Source: Pagrus major (taxonomy: Eukaryota; Chordata; Actinopteri; Spariformes; Sparidae). From it: a DNA stretch of 64,000 nt. The DNA is taken from contig NC_133220.1 in NCBI RefSeq assembly GCF_040436345.1, positions 9,927,664-9,991,663 of the forward strand, read 5' to 3'. The notes beneath the pieces were generated by a model. The model did not search any database. It had not been told where the DNA came from and worked only from the letters and a program-made list of their open reading frames with translations. A program made the position numbers and the translations under genes. This document shows positions 13,701 to 26,300 of the stretch, one piece after another. How positions within the stretch are numbered: position 1 is the stretch's first letter; each line of letters begins with the position of its first letter.

Positions 13701-15688
13701 AATTATACACGCATGCATGTACACTCCCTCCGTGCTTTTCACATTTTTTTCTCCTTTTCACCCTTTCATCTCATCAAACAGGTAAAAAAAAAAAAAAAAG
13801 GAGCAGTGCAATGTAGCATGGGGCAGGGTGGGGTTAGCATTTCAGGGAGAGCTGACGTAAATTGAATGCAGGTAGGGGTAATAGGCTGCTGGGATTCTTC
13901 CCATGTCTGTGTAAAGCTATTATAATAGGCGTCAAAGTGAAAGGAGCGATAAGAGGGCATTGGCTGCCGCTGGAAAATGAAATCCAGCTCTATCGCAGCT
14001 ACAATTGCTTTTTCAGACATAAACTGGAAACCTCACAGTGTGAAATCCACCGCCACAATATGCCTGTGGAATTTGCACATCCCGCTGAATGGCCCTCCAA
14101 ATATATAAAAATTATGTTGTTTTTGGATTGCCTTATTGTTTGGAGGCTTTTAACATGTTTGTGTCTGAGAGGAAGACGACGCGGGAGGGATTAAACCTGT
14201 TGTAGGAGGGTGCAGTTCAAACATAAAGCACGGGAGCATCATTGGTGTGGCTGGGTGGATCTGAATACCAATGCCTTAATCACTGGCTTTACAAAACAGG
14301 ATGATTCAACTCAATCTGTGCACAAAGGCAGGGCAGGGCCTTGTAGTGGCAGCTCTCTCGTCTCCACACCTGTGTTTCAGGCGCGTTCCTGGAATTCGAC
14401 AATCAGGATAAACCGTCACAAAACAAATCCAGTCTCTTTATCCACACCTGCTTCTCCAGCCTGCCCATTTGGAAAAGGTGTTTCATCAAGATGTGCACCA
14501 ATTACTGACGAAAGGAGATCAGACATAAATCCTGTGAAAACACTGAAGGCGCAGACCTGAGCCGATGTTTCCGTCGGCTGCCACATACATACAAATGTGC
14601 AGAAGTGTCCCCTCGCATGTGAACATTAGAATTGACAAACAGCCCGGGGCTAACTCTGTCCTCAATGTTGCAAGTCATATGTAGTGTCAGGTTGGACTTC
14701 GTGTCCTGGAGGGGAGATGAAAAGTAATGTGACCGCTCATCCATGTCCTGGTCAACAACATGCTTGAAATATCTGACTTAAAACTATAAAAAGCTGACAT
14801 ATTCTTCAAAAAAAATGCATTAAATGTACTGCTGACTTCACGACTAAGTACAAAATGATTTCACACAGCTCATAACGCATGCGTCTTCATATAATTTATT
14901 TAATTGGAATTTTGTTGTCAAGGTAAAACCAGGGGGTCAAGTTAGCTTCCAATCATCTGTAAGCAAATATTGCAACTAGGACTATAAAACAGACAGTCCA
15001 GCAGTTTTTTGTTTTATGTTTTTGAAATCTGTTCAATGAAGGCTATTCCTCCGTATCTCATCCGTCCCTAACCCTCCTTGAACTGCAATGAAAAGAAATG
15101 GTCCCATTTATAATGCTAACATTTAAACCCGTGAATCCATCTGCAAGTACTGACACCTCCTTCATTTACACCGAGTCCAGATTCCTCTGACTTTGAATTT
15201 CTACCTTGATAAAGAACTATCCACTTCTGCTGCTATTTAAAGCAGAGCTTTACCGACAAAGCTTTGATACAATAAATACTTTATGTACAGCGGCTTACCA
15301 GCTAGACCATGAAATGAATTAATTTAATGGCTTTTTTCTTTCCCTTTTTAAAGGTCAGCGGCGCAATTAAATCAACTCCCATACATCTACCCCTGTTCTG
15401 AGCAAGACAGATAAATAAAAGGCGAGCAGCGACCGTGCGTGTCCACAGGTGCCGCTGGTTCCACTGGTTTCGTCAGACAGCTTTTCTCTCCGGTGAGGTG
15501 CAGCCACATGAATTCCATGCATGCCACAGAGGTGTGTAAGCCTTACCCTCCACATCAGCCTGACAAGCACTCGTGGCGTCCTCTAGTCACCATAATCCCA
15601 AGCTCCTCTCTGGCCTGTCAATAAGCCTGTCACAGTGAGGAGCATCCCCTGTCAGGGAAACCGATGTCTGGCCGGATGGGTGAATGGA

Positions 15689-15718
15689 CACATGGATAGA
15701 TGGATGGATGGATGGATA
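15689..15718. repeat. GGAT tetranucleotide repeat
   Basis: A short, imperfect array of GGAT/ATGG units, continuing weakly to the left with TGGATAGA. Confidence 0.85.
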
Positions 15719-16087
15719 AGTGGATATATTCGTCTGTGTTCCTCAGATCGGCCCCTCTGAGAGCAACAGCAATCCAGTCTATTTACGCAGATCAATTTCT
15801 GTTTCTATGTGCCAGAGTAACAAAATTGGTTTGCTACGTGGCTGTGAGCCGCGGACATTGTGGGAGAGAGCTTGCCAAACGGACTATTTTCCTGGGCTGC
15901 ATTGTTCTTTCAATTTTGCATCCTTTTGCTGTTAATACAATCTCAAAAATTCAAACGGCAAAGGTCCTTCCAGGCCATCTGACTCACAAATGGAGAAATA
16001 TAAATCTGCGAGGCTGGACCACAAATGGGATTTTTATCAATACAAAAATTGGATTTCCTTTTTGCTCATACAAATCTTTCCTCAAGT

Positions 16088-16123
16088 AAATTGTTTTGTT
16101 TTGTTTAGTTTTGTTTTGTTTTG
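16088..16123. repeat. TTTTG pentanucleotide repeat
   Basis: About seven TTTTG units with one TTTAG interruption. Confidence 0.85.
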
Positions 16124-17330
16124 CGGAGGAGGTTTGGTACGTCAGAAAGTTCCAAGCGTAAAATGTGCTTTTAACAGCCGTCAGCCCTCTCCCTGACACA
16201 TTCGACATGCAAATTGCATACACTGAGAGAGTCAGAGATTTTTATAATTAATTTTGTCTGCAGAGACACGAGCGACGATGATGTAATTTTAAGTGCATTC
16301 ATGAGAACAACACTGAGAGACAATAGACAGCGGGACTCCTCAAGCAAGGCTGCTGCTGCTGCGTTTTGAGGAGCCAGAAAACAATACGAGCTCTCCAACT
16401 CATTCTTTTTTTTGTTAATTGGATATCATATGAAGTGTAAAAATACAACAGAGAGAAGAGTCCGTAATTCAAGGATTCACCAGCGTGCGAGATTATATTT
16501 CCGTTAATTTAATAATGTGCACAAATGTATCCTGGTAAGTAATTCTATGCATTATTGAAAATGACAGCACCAAAAACAAGGAGAAGATGGCGTACGAACA
16601 TCCATTTCACAATATTGGACGGCGCTAAAGATGTCATTTTCATCATCTTTTTCATTCCGTACTTTAAATTAACTTTCAGAAGCGCTGTCTCTGCACGCCT
16701 TGGCATTAGTCTGCCCACTGAAACCTTTCCTGTTTTATTAACTGTTCAAATGTCAACCTGCAGACAGCCACAATCACGTCCACCATAATAAAATTAATAT
16801 CGTTAATGTCAGTCTTTGATGCTGATTTCAAAGTGAAAACTCCAATCATCCTACACAAATTACCTGAAAATAAACCTCAGCTTGATGGACAGCTGGACCG
16901 CCTCTTACCGACTTCCCACCTTCACCTTCGTTCAACCCAACAGCTTTGTCCATGTGTGCATATGCAGAATGTGTCTTTTTGGATTTGTTTGTAGGTACGT
17001 CCATGTGTGGGTGAACGCCAGTGGCAGCTCTGCTCAGCCAGGTATAAAAACAGCCATCCAGACAGACTGGGGCTCGGGGTCAGAGCGGGCCATGTCAAAA
17101 CACAAACTGGCTGAGTCTGTAATGAATCAGAGGAGAGATCATGATGCCACACTGCATCATCTGGCCTGAAGCGCCAAAGCTCAGCCCCAAAAACTAACAA
17201 ATCTGTTGAGATGGTAAGTAACTGTGTTTTAGGTTCGGTTCTCGCAAGAAAAACAAAAGCTGAGATTTGATGTGTTTAATTAGATCTCACACTCCAAAGC
17301 AGACTTATTTTTTTCACACTGTGTTATATA

Positions 17331-17366
17331 TGTTCTTGTGCATGTAAAAGAACATGCACAAGAACA
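17331..17366. repeat. Perfect 15-bp inverted repeat with 6-base loop
   Basis: Arm TGTTCTTGTGCATGT (17331-17345) and its exact complement ACATGCACAAGAACA (17352-17366) flank AAAAGA. It lies in probable magi3 intron 1 and can form a stable hairpin on either strand. Confidence 0.85.
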
Positions 17367-20300
17367 AAAAAGTTAAAAAGGTCAAGTCTTGAAAGAAAAA
17401 GGAGTGTTTTAGACAGAGGGGGATACAGAGCTGCTGCACTGAACAGTATGAGAAAACTGATGTGCTTATTGAACATTAAACCATGTAAACCTATTCTAGT
17501 AGTCATCCAAAATAAAAATCATGAACCTGAAAATGAGCATAGTATATCTCCTTTAACTGGTAAAATAAGGGCAAAAGTTTTTTTCACAGATATATGTTGC
17601 ATATCTGTTTTAGCAATTAAGTAATTAACTGATCAACAGAAATGTAATTGGAAATCCCAAAACTGTAAGTCAGTCAATTAAGGGTACTTCAGATTCTACT
17701 TTTGCCTCGTGGAAGTACAATACAAGAGGTGTTGACCTCTGGCCTGTGGCCCACTATTACGTTTTAGTTTTGGCTCCTCCAAGGGAAAAAGTTTGGGCAC
17801 CCCTGCTTTCGACTTTGGACTGCTGGAAAACCAGCAATTTGACAATTTCATACCGGATTTTAGGAAATGTTAATTTTATTTTACTTTTTTCTGACATTAA
17901 ATGAACTTATTAATGCAAAAACTATTTGTTCAGGAAAATAACTGCAGCCACAAAAACCTGTCACTGTTGTGTTACACTTTATATGAACTCATACAAGACG
18001 GTTCTGTTGTTGGCTTTAAAATGGAGTTCAGATAACCAACTGAATACAGCAGTTAGGTGAGACAGCTCGACTCCTCGCCAAATTCCTCTGCAACACAACA
18101 CAACAGGCCTCGACTTGCACAGAAGACATGAGGTCAGACAGAAGAAAAGGAAGCACAGACAGAGTCAACAGGATCTGTATCAAAATTTCAGAGGTAAAAC
18201 CACAATTTGTGAACGCATCACTGGCGTTGCGTATGAAATTGCAGACCAGAGTGCAACAGAGCAGAGAACAGCGAGTCCTTGAACAATGGAGGAGAAGCTG
18301 ACAGAGAAGAGCGCACGATTGTTAAATCTTATTGGCCACTTTGCAGCTCAGACAGGATAAAAGCCTGTCAGCGACACCTGCTCGTGTGAGCACACAGACA
18401 CGTTTTAATTTAGAGACGGCTGATGCTGAATGCATACCCGCTGCAGACGTTTTTATATTTAGTGCCAGCTATACGATCTCAAGTTGGTGTGAAACGCAGA
18501 TAAATCAAAAGAAGCTGTATTTCAGCGTGAGAAACAAATCTTCAAAGCCCTCGCATAGTGTAAGCACAAAAAAGGAGAAGCAGGAGCAGCAGCCTGGTGT
18601 CAAACTGGATTTTAATTGATTGCTGTCTCTCTTTTAATCCACACTATGGAAACTTTTTCAAAAGGCTCAGTGTAGGTTTCTACCACAGGAACAAACTTTA
18701 ATGTGGCGCGCTTTTATGTTGTTTTTAAACCTGTTTTACTTGATTATGGGAATTTGTTTGCATCAGCACAGATCCTTTAGGTGTCAGGTGTTGTTTACCG
18801 TGGTGCTTTGAGCGACGATTTTTAAGAAATTGTAAATACCTGACTCATCATTGTACCTTGCCTGCTGAGGCTGGCCTGCTTCTCTGGACGTGCGGGGGCT
18901 TAGTCACTGCTATATTATTATTTATAAAGGCCACTTTAGGAAAGCTCCCTTCATATTTATGAGTCTAAATTAGTCAGAAATGTGGAGCTCAAGATAGCCT
19001 GAGTACCAGGATTCATTGTTGCTGACTGTTTTTTAAAGCTTGAACACAGGAAGAAAGCTTCCGTGATGGACGGAGTTTGTTAGCTTTTAATGCACTCTGC
19101 ACTTTATGCCGTGAAGCGTTTAATCCTTTTTTTTTAACTTGCTGCTTAGCATGTTTTATGCCAGCGTGCAGCTTTCAGTGCTGCTGGCATGTTCTAAAAT
19201 TTATTTAAGAGGGAAGTGTTCTGAGCAGCATTATCATGTTCAAGTTCAAAAAGGGTTTTTTTTTTTCTCTTTCTTCCAAATCATTCAACTGAGCAGAAAG
19301 TCTAATAAAGAAAGCTCATCATCATAAGAATGAATTCTTTATACGTAAGAAATGAATCTCGGTTTAACATTGCATTTTAAATAGACTGCAGGGAATTGAC
19401 CTCAAAGAAATCAGCTTTATCACACAGTTGTATAACTTCACTTTTTTGGGGAGTATTACTACCGAGTTTTCCCGAGCGAGAACAACACCCTGAGAAGAAA
19501 TATGTCTTAATCCAGTTCAGCTCCATTCATAATCCTCGGGAAGTATTCCATCTACCTAAATTAACAGCATCAAAAGCATCATAATGCACATCACACAACA
19601 AAAGAAAAATAAGATCATCCACGAAGAAGAAATTAATTCATAATTAATATCAATTCAAAATTAATTGCGTATCACTAGCGGCGGCATAAGACAAGTAATT
19701 AGCAGACAGCAATGACATGGCCCACAAGATCTGCAAGAGAGCAATGAAAACAGCCGGCTACAAACCTCGTACTGTTAGCTAACCGATATTTGCCAAACAC
19801 ACAAACACAAACAGGATGAACAAAGCCGAGACATCGACTCACATTATGTATATTAGTACGCGCAGCAAATCTTTTTAATTTGATGAAGTGTAGCTGTAAT
19901 TCCCAGCATCTGCGCTCTCAAGGGAATGAACCCTCTGGGAAGAGAGGCTGTCGGTTCTGAGCTGCCAGCATCAGGAGAGGAGACTCCTGCCTCCACGTTC
20001 GAGGCCCATAAACCATTTATTTGGTCAAGAAAGCCATCCGAAAGATATGATCGGACTGTTGTCAGGCAGGTTTGCTCATGTAATTGTATAGGGGGGAGCA
20101 GCAGTAGCAGCAGGTGTTACAGCAGAGTCAGGTCAGAGTGGGCAGAGCATTGTTGGCTTTTGAAAGGACTGCTGGGTATATGGTGCAGCTACGTAGTACA
20201 GTGTGCCAGATGTGAGTGTAGCAGCAAAATTAAAGAGACAAATGAGCCTTTGTGATTATAAAATGTGTTTATGACTTGTTCAAAAAATCTTAACTGGTCT

Positions 20301-22487
20301 GCCGGTGTAATTGCCTTGTTATTTCCTAAATATGTGCTTTATGTAACTAAAATTGGACCGAAAATAGCCTCAGATCTGCAAATCTAACAGTGAGCTCCTC
20401 GAGCCCCAGCTGCCAACACTCAACTCTGGTTGAAACTCTACAAACTCCTGTGAAGTCTTGTTGTGGGGTTGGGGGCGGCTAGAGAGGCTGAAAAAAAAAA
20501 AAACCACATAATGAACGTGATTTGAATCAACACGAGCCACTCCGCTTGTTGATTTTGTTTAGCTTCATTAATCAATGGTGAAACATTTGCTGTATGCAAT
20601 CTAATATAAACACACGTCCTCCCATTCTTCCCATCTCTCTCTGTACTGTGATGGACGTTCAAATTATGGATCACATCTGCTGCCGACAGCCTCACACTGG
20701 AAGTAAAGACGACTGCCAGACCCAATTGCATGGGAGAATTATGGCAAATGTAAGTGGTAAGTTGCCACATTTATATAACAAAGAGAACTTTTATCCAAAG
20801 TGCTTTACAAGGTTTTTGCTGCTCATTCACGCAGACACTATGACTTATTTCCACGCCTGACCAGTGGAAGAAAATTGGAGTTTGGTGTCTTATCCAAGGA
20901 TGCAAAATATGTCATTTCTGCTGCTGAGGGTCTCTCTATAAAAACAAAACAAAAGACGTTTGCAAAGTGTCATAGTGCTTAGCTGATCAGAGGCAGCCAG
21001 CCCAGGCAGGTGCAGAGCCAGACCTTTTGGAGGAATAAACACCTTGATCGTATTCTGCCCCGATTCTGAGCCGTTTACTAACAGAAGGAGAGCTCAGAGA
21101 TTACGTTTTAACTTTTGGGATTCAAAAGTTAACCACTCCTGTTTATCAACCTGACTGTAGCAGCGATCAGTGGAGGTGATTTTGTGATTTTAAGCTTTAA
21201 AAATGTGTTTTATTTCAGTAACGGAACGTTAAAGAGAGGAGAGGGGGAAAAGAAGAAAGAGAACCGGAGTCTCTGGTGAGTGCTGAGCTTAGTGATTGAC
21301 CTGAATACAAACACACAGGTACAGACCTTCCGCGTTTCTTTGCTCTCAATCTTGTGGCAAAGTATTCTGTCAAAAACCCACCAATGATCCTCTTGAGCAC
21401 CATTAAATAACCACCACTGCTGATGAAAATCTACTATCTAATGTTTAAAATCTTTATTCACGTTACTTTTTAGTCCCAATTGCAGACGGTCCTTCATTGT
21501 GAGCAAATGAAAGGGACCATTACCCTGAGCAAACATCTGGATTTCTCTGGGTTTGTTGGGAACATTTGGAATAATGTAAATACACAAGTCAAGGCAAGGT
21601 AGGATGTGGGGATCAACTCTGTGATCAGTGTAAACTTCAGGACTTATTAATATAATTTGGAGGTACAATCCCGAGACAGACGGATGCACATAGGATGATT
21701 TCTGTGTCACAACATGGCTGTTTCACGACACACAGCCTCTGCAGAGTGCTGTGAACTGCTTTTACATGCCCTCCTCTTCCTGGACACCACAACTGTATAT
21801 TACACAACAGCGTTAACCACAGCTGTTAACAACCATGACTCGTCCATCTGTCCGTTCCCTGATGCCCTCTCTTCATCAGTCTGCGTGAAGCCGTCTGTAA
21901 TCAGATTAGGCAGTGACTGGGTGACTGGGGCTTCTGCATCCACCCATGGTTCCATCCCACTGTTAGCAACATCTGCGTCATGTGGAGAACCATGTGCATG
22001 CTGCGAAGGAGACGGATTAATGTGCTGATGTGTGTGCATGAGTGTGTACAGGAGAGCGTTACAGCTCTCCGTTTATTTTACACTGACAGGTCCTGTGTTG
22101 TCTGAGTCACCTACAGAATTAAGGAGAATTCATGCTCGAGATGTGACATAACACAGACACAATTTAGTCATTCCTTGGCTGATATATCGGAACTGGAAAC
22201 CTATAGTCTTCAGTGGTATATCCCTTATACAGTCAACATGAAATCGTACGGACGCAGTGATACATAATTTGTGGTGATAAGCAAACAAGAGGAGATTATA
22301 TTGAATTAAACACCGCGGTGTAATCAGTGTTATTACAAGGGAGGCTTAATTAAGAAATCACATTAATGCATTTTCAACAGAAAAAAAAGGCAAATATCTT
22401 CAAATACTGTTGTAGACTGGAAATTAAGAAAAATAACATCTTTTATCACCCAGCCTGACCCAAAGGGGGAGTGGAGATTATATAACC

Positions 22488-22589
22488 GAGGAGAGGAGAG
22501 GAGAGGAGAGGAGAGGAGAGGAGAGGAGAGGAGAGGAGAGGAGAGGAGAGGAGAGGAGAGGAGAGGAGAGGAGAGGAGAGGAGAGGAGA
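22488..22589. repeat. Pure GGAGA pentanucleotide array, about 20 units
   Basis: About 100 bases of uninterrupted GAGAG/GGAGA repeats with no visible unit variation. The plus strand is entirely purine. Such perfection implies recent expansion and likely length polymorphism. Confidence 0.95.
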
Positions 22590-25500
22590 TGAAGAGCTGT
22601 AATTGGTCATCTAGAATACCTCTGTAGCTTTAGCAGAGACTCTGCACTGTGTCCCTCGCTTTAGCGTCATTTATCATTGTGTCATTCCTGAATCAGAATC
22701 TAACAGGTCTAATCTAACATCCTCACTTTCTGGGGCAGTATGTTACAAAGGAAGCTGCGCAAAGTCAAAGTCGAACAGAATGCACTTAGATTATCTCCCT
22801 CTTGACAGAGAAGCGCAGGAGAGGGCGCATCCTGACGATTAGGTGCGTTGAGATAACCCCCGACGTGCAGAGCGCCTCTTGCTGTGCAGCCTCATGTGCG
22901 CCCCTCACCTGGTTAAGGGCTCTACAGCCACTCAGATCCCGCCTGCCACAGCCTGGCCTGATCCATCCTGCCTCAGCCCTAATGTCTCATTGGCATTCAG
23001 TCACACGCCTGCAGCAAGCGGGCGAATGGAAGGCTTGGCGCTAGCTCACCGCTATTAAGATTCTACAAAGCCAGCCGTTCCCCTGCCGCCACAAGCACAC
23101 AGCGAATCACACAGCCAAGGAATAATAAAAGAGCTGGGGATGAGCGTAACAGCTGGGCCAGTCAGCCACACAGCCAAGACACAGAGACAGGAGCAAGATT
23201 TTGGGATAAAATTTGGAAGCTCTGCTATTCATTAAGTTTATGAGGGCAGCAGATTGGTTCACTGTTCACTCTGCAGTATCAGCTAATGAAAATTATATAC
23301 TTCAAGTGGCTAAATCACCAGTGCAAACGCATAATCGCACTTGCCCCAGTCACCCCCCCTCCCTCCCACCCTCCGTCATCTGCAAAACCACACCGTGACC
23401 ACCTCATGATGAGCCGTATTACTGGCAAGCCTCCCATCATGAACCACAGAGAGGCAGCACCCCACCGGCCCATCGCCCCGGCCTGTTTGTGTCTGCCTAT
23501 CGACATCCCCTCAGAATCCTAAGCTGCTTGCTAATCACCCTTTGAAAGAGCAGACTAATTCAGATGTCAAGGCCCATTACCTGTGAGCTGTCTAGAGGTG
23601 ACCTGAGCCCCTATCTCGCCGTGATAAACACCAGTTGGAGGATAATGCACATCTGGAAAATAGGAAAGTGGCTAGCGACACGCCGGCCAAGTGTGCAATC
23701 GCTGAACGCAGCTGAAGGGGGGTGGGGTGGAGGGACGATGGCGTGTAGCAATCATTGTTGCATAAAGATAACGTCCTTCATGACAGTGCTTGGTCAGTCA
23801 GCCGCCGTATGGCTGCTGTGCCTCTGGTAAAATAAACAAGACTCTCAGACCGAGGAGTGACTCCTCACCAGCCGTCCCCTCCGATCTGCTCTCAGACACT
23901 GACAGAGACGATGCTCGACCAAAAAGACGGCCCAACCCCCACCTCTTACCCATCCCCAATTCTGTTTCACATGTGCAGGATGTGACTGATGCAGTCTGAG
24001 GAGGAAGACGTCAGGAAAAAGGAGGGGGAGGGGGGGGATCACATTAGGGATGAACACTTGTAATTTCAGATTGTTGCTATATCACATATAAGCATCTTCT
24101 GGGGATTTTAAGCTCCTGTTATGATACTATTTGGACGATTACATATTTAGGGGGTTTCTGCGGTTGCCAGGGGATAAAATGATACCACTAAATCCAAAAA
24201 GTATGATACAACCAGCTACAGGGGTTGTACGCTGAGTATCTGGACATCTACTCTATGGTTACATTTAGAAAAGGACACATTTATGTCGCCGGGAGAGAAT
24301 ATACGGCAGAGATCTCACAACTGTAGGTCAGAGAGGAGCAGAGGGAAAACAGAGCTCTCCACAAAGCCGGCAGAAACAACAGTAGGTAATGGGGGCAAAT
24401 AGGATGCAGGTCAAAGCAAAAATAACCACTTCCAATACCCATTACTGCTCGCCTATTCAGTCAGTGGTGAAACACACTCCCAATGGTGAAAATTACCTCC
24501 CTGTATTCAACTAAAAAATGTAACAAATGATTTCATGAACCCCTAATAAATACATATTTACTGGGCCGGGATTAGAGTTAGTCATTATATCGCAGTACGA
24601 GCGCTAACAGGCATTTAGGACGACAACGGAGTCTTTAATTGGAACAGGGACTGAAGGCACAGAGGAACTGAAAATCCCCCAGAACCTCCCAGTGATTGAA
24701 AATAATATATATCCCAGAGGAAATTCAACATACTGTAAACACTCAAATGCTATTTGTATGCTTTACAGCTTTATGAGCGACGCTACTGTAAGCTACTATA
24801 GATGATGCAATTAGAGAGATAATTCTCCCATGTTGGAGATGCAACTTCCCAGGCTTTTCCCCATGCAGCGTAGATTATGTAGTTTGCTTGTACTGGTTTG
24901 ACCCCTCCATTCCCTCAACACACACACACTTGCTCATTAAACGCCGCCACTATGATCTGTGTCCACCACCCTGAGCTCCCTGGTAGGTGATCACCATAAT
25001 GTCTGCCTCGTGGCCTGAACAGACACCTCAGCACGGCCAAAAATCAAGGTTTACAATGCAAACTGCTTCACTCTATTCAAGCACAACTCTCAGTCAGTCC
25101 TCACACGTTTTTAAAGCTCCACAATTTCCTGTTTCTTTTTTAAAAACACTAAAAAGGAGGATTCCTCCTTCCATTTCAGCGACTCTATTTACATTATATT
25201 TATACTCATATAAACAGGAGTCTGGAGAATAAACCCATTTACTCTCACTTTTACCTTTTTTTTTTGCTTGTTTGCAGAATGCCGCAGCGATAAACAGACC
25301 TGATTATAGAGAGACATGATGTATGACTTAAAGACGTTCAGGCTTGAAAGCTGAAAAATGCAATTCCCACATTGTTGTTGAAATCAACTCACAGTTTGCA
25401 GCTATTCAACCTCCTCTATATCGCTGCATATAAACCTAAGTGACACCCATGAAGGGAAACAGCGCATACATTTCACCGCCACACGGCAATCACCGTGACA

Positions 25501-26260
25501 CTCTCTGATCATCAATTTTCAAAAATGCACAGTTCCAACTCCAGAGCATCTCATCGAGCATGCTGTTTACGCTGCAGCCGCTGCAGGTGCTGCTGGAGAG
25601 CGCGAGAAGAGCTGCGCCAACTTGATCAAAGTGGGAATAATGAGAGCGCGCTGCGGTAAAGCGGGAGTCATGCTACGCTTTTTGACTGTAGCCTTTACTC
25701 TGATATCACCAGTCGTCGCGCACGTGTACACACACACGCACATGAGTGGAGTATCCTGCTCTAGTATTGATGAATTATTGAGGACCTGGAGTAGGGTTGG
25801 AAGCAACTTTACGCTCGTTTGTTTTGTATTCGCATTACGCCTCCTTTCCCACCCACTCCCCCTGCCCCCACCGACACACTGCCAGGCATGAGAGAGTGGG
25901 ATCTCAACGAGGATGCTTTGGGGTGTTGGCAGCTCTGCTTTGCAGCAGTTTTATGGGGGAACTGATATAGTGTTGCACTGCAGTAAAAACAAAACAACAA
26001 GCCAACACTCCTGCTATTTAGTCTTGATATGTAAATTCGGCCAAAAACAAAAGTGGGATTAACATCCAGAAGTTGATTAATTTAATAAATCAATTTGACT
26101 TTGTTTATCGTTATGTCTGAAATCCCTATTTTTAATCTGTATTTTAGATAGTCAGCGGTTCTTTAGGGGAAAAAATTAGATTTTAGGTCTCAGTTCTAAT
26201 TAAAATTATGTGTCGAGATGGACATTTTGCACTTAGATCTCTCTCTCCTTGTATTTTTGA

Positions 26261-26300
26261 GTGTGTATGTGTGTGTGTGTGTGCATGTGTGTGTGTGTGG
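26261..26300. repeat. GT microsatellite with interruptions
   Basis: A GT tract broken once by AT and once by CAT. Confidence 0.9.

Noticed and set aside
22310..22321. 12-bp palindrome ACACCGCGGTGT
   Set aside because: It is a single short palindrome with no partner or context; such sites occur by chance in 64 kb.
22488..22589. CRISPR-like array
   Set aside because: It is a pure pentamer microsatellite with no spacers, in a vertebrate genome.
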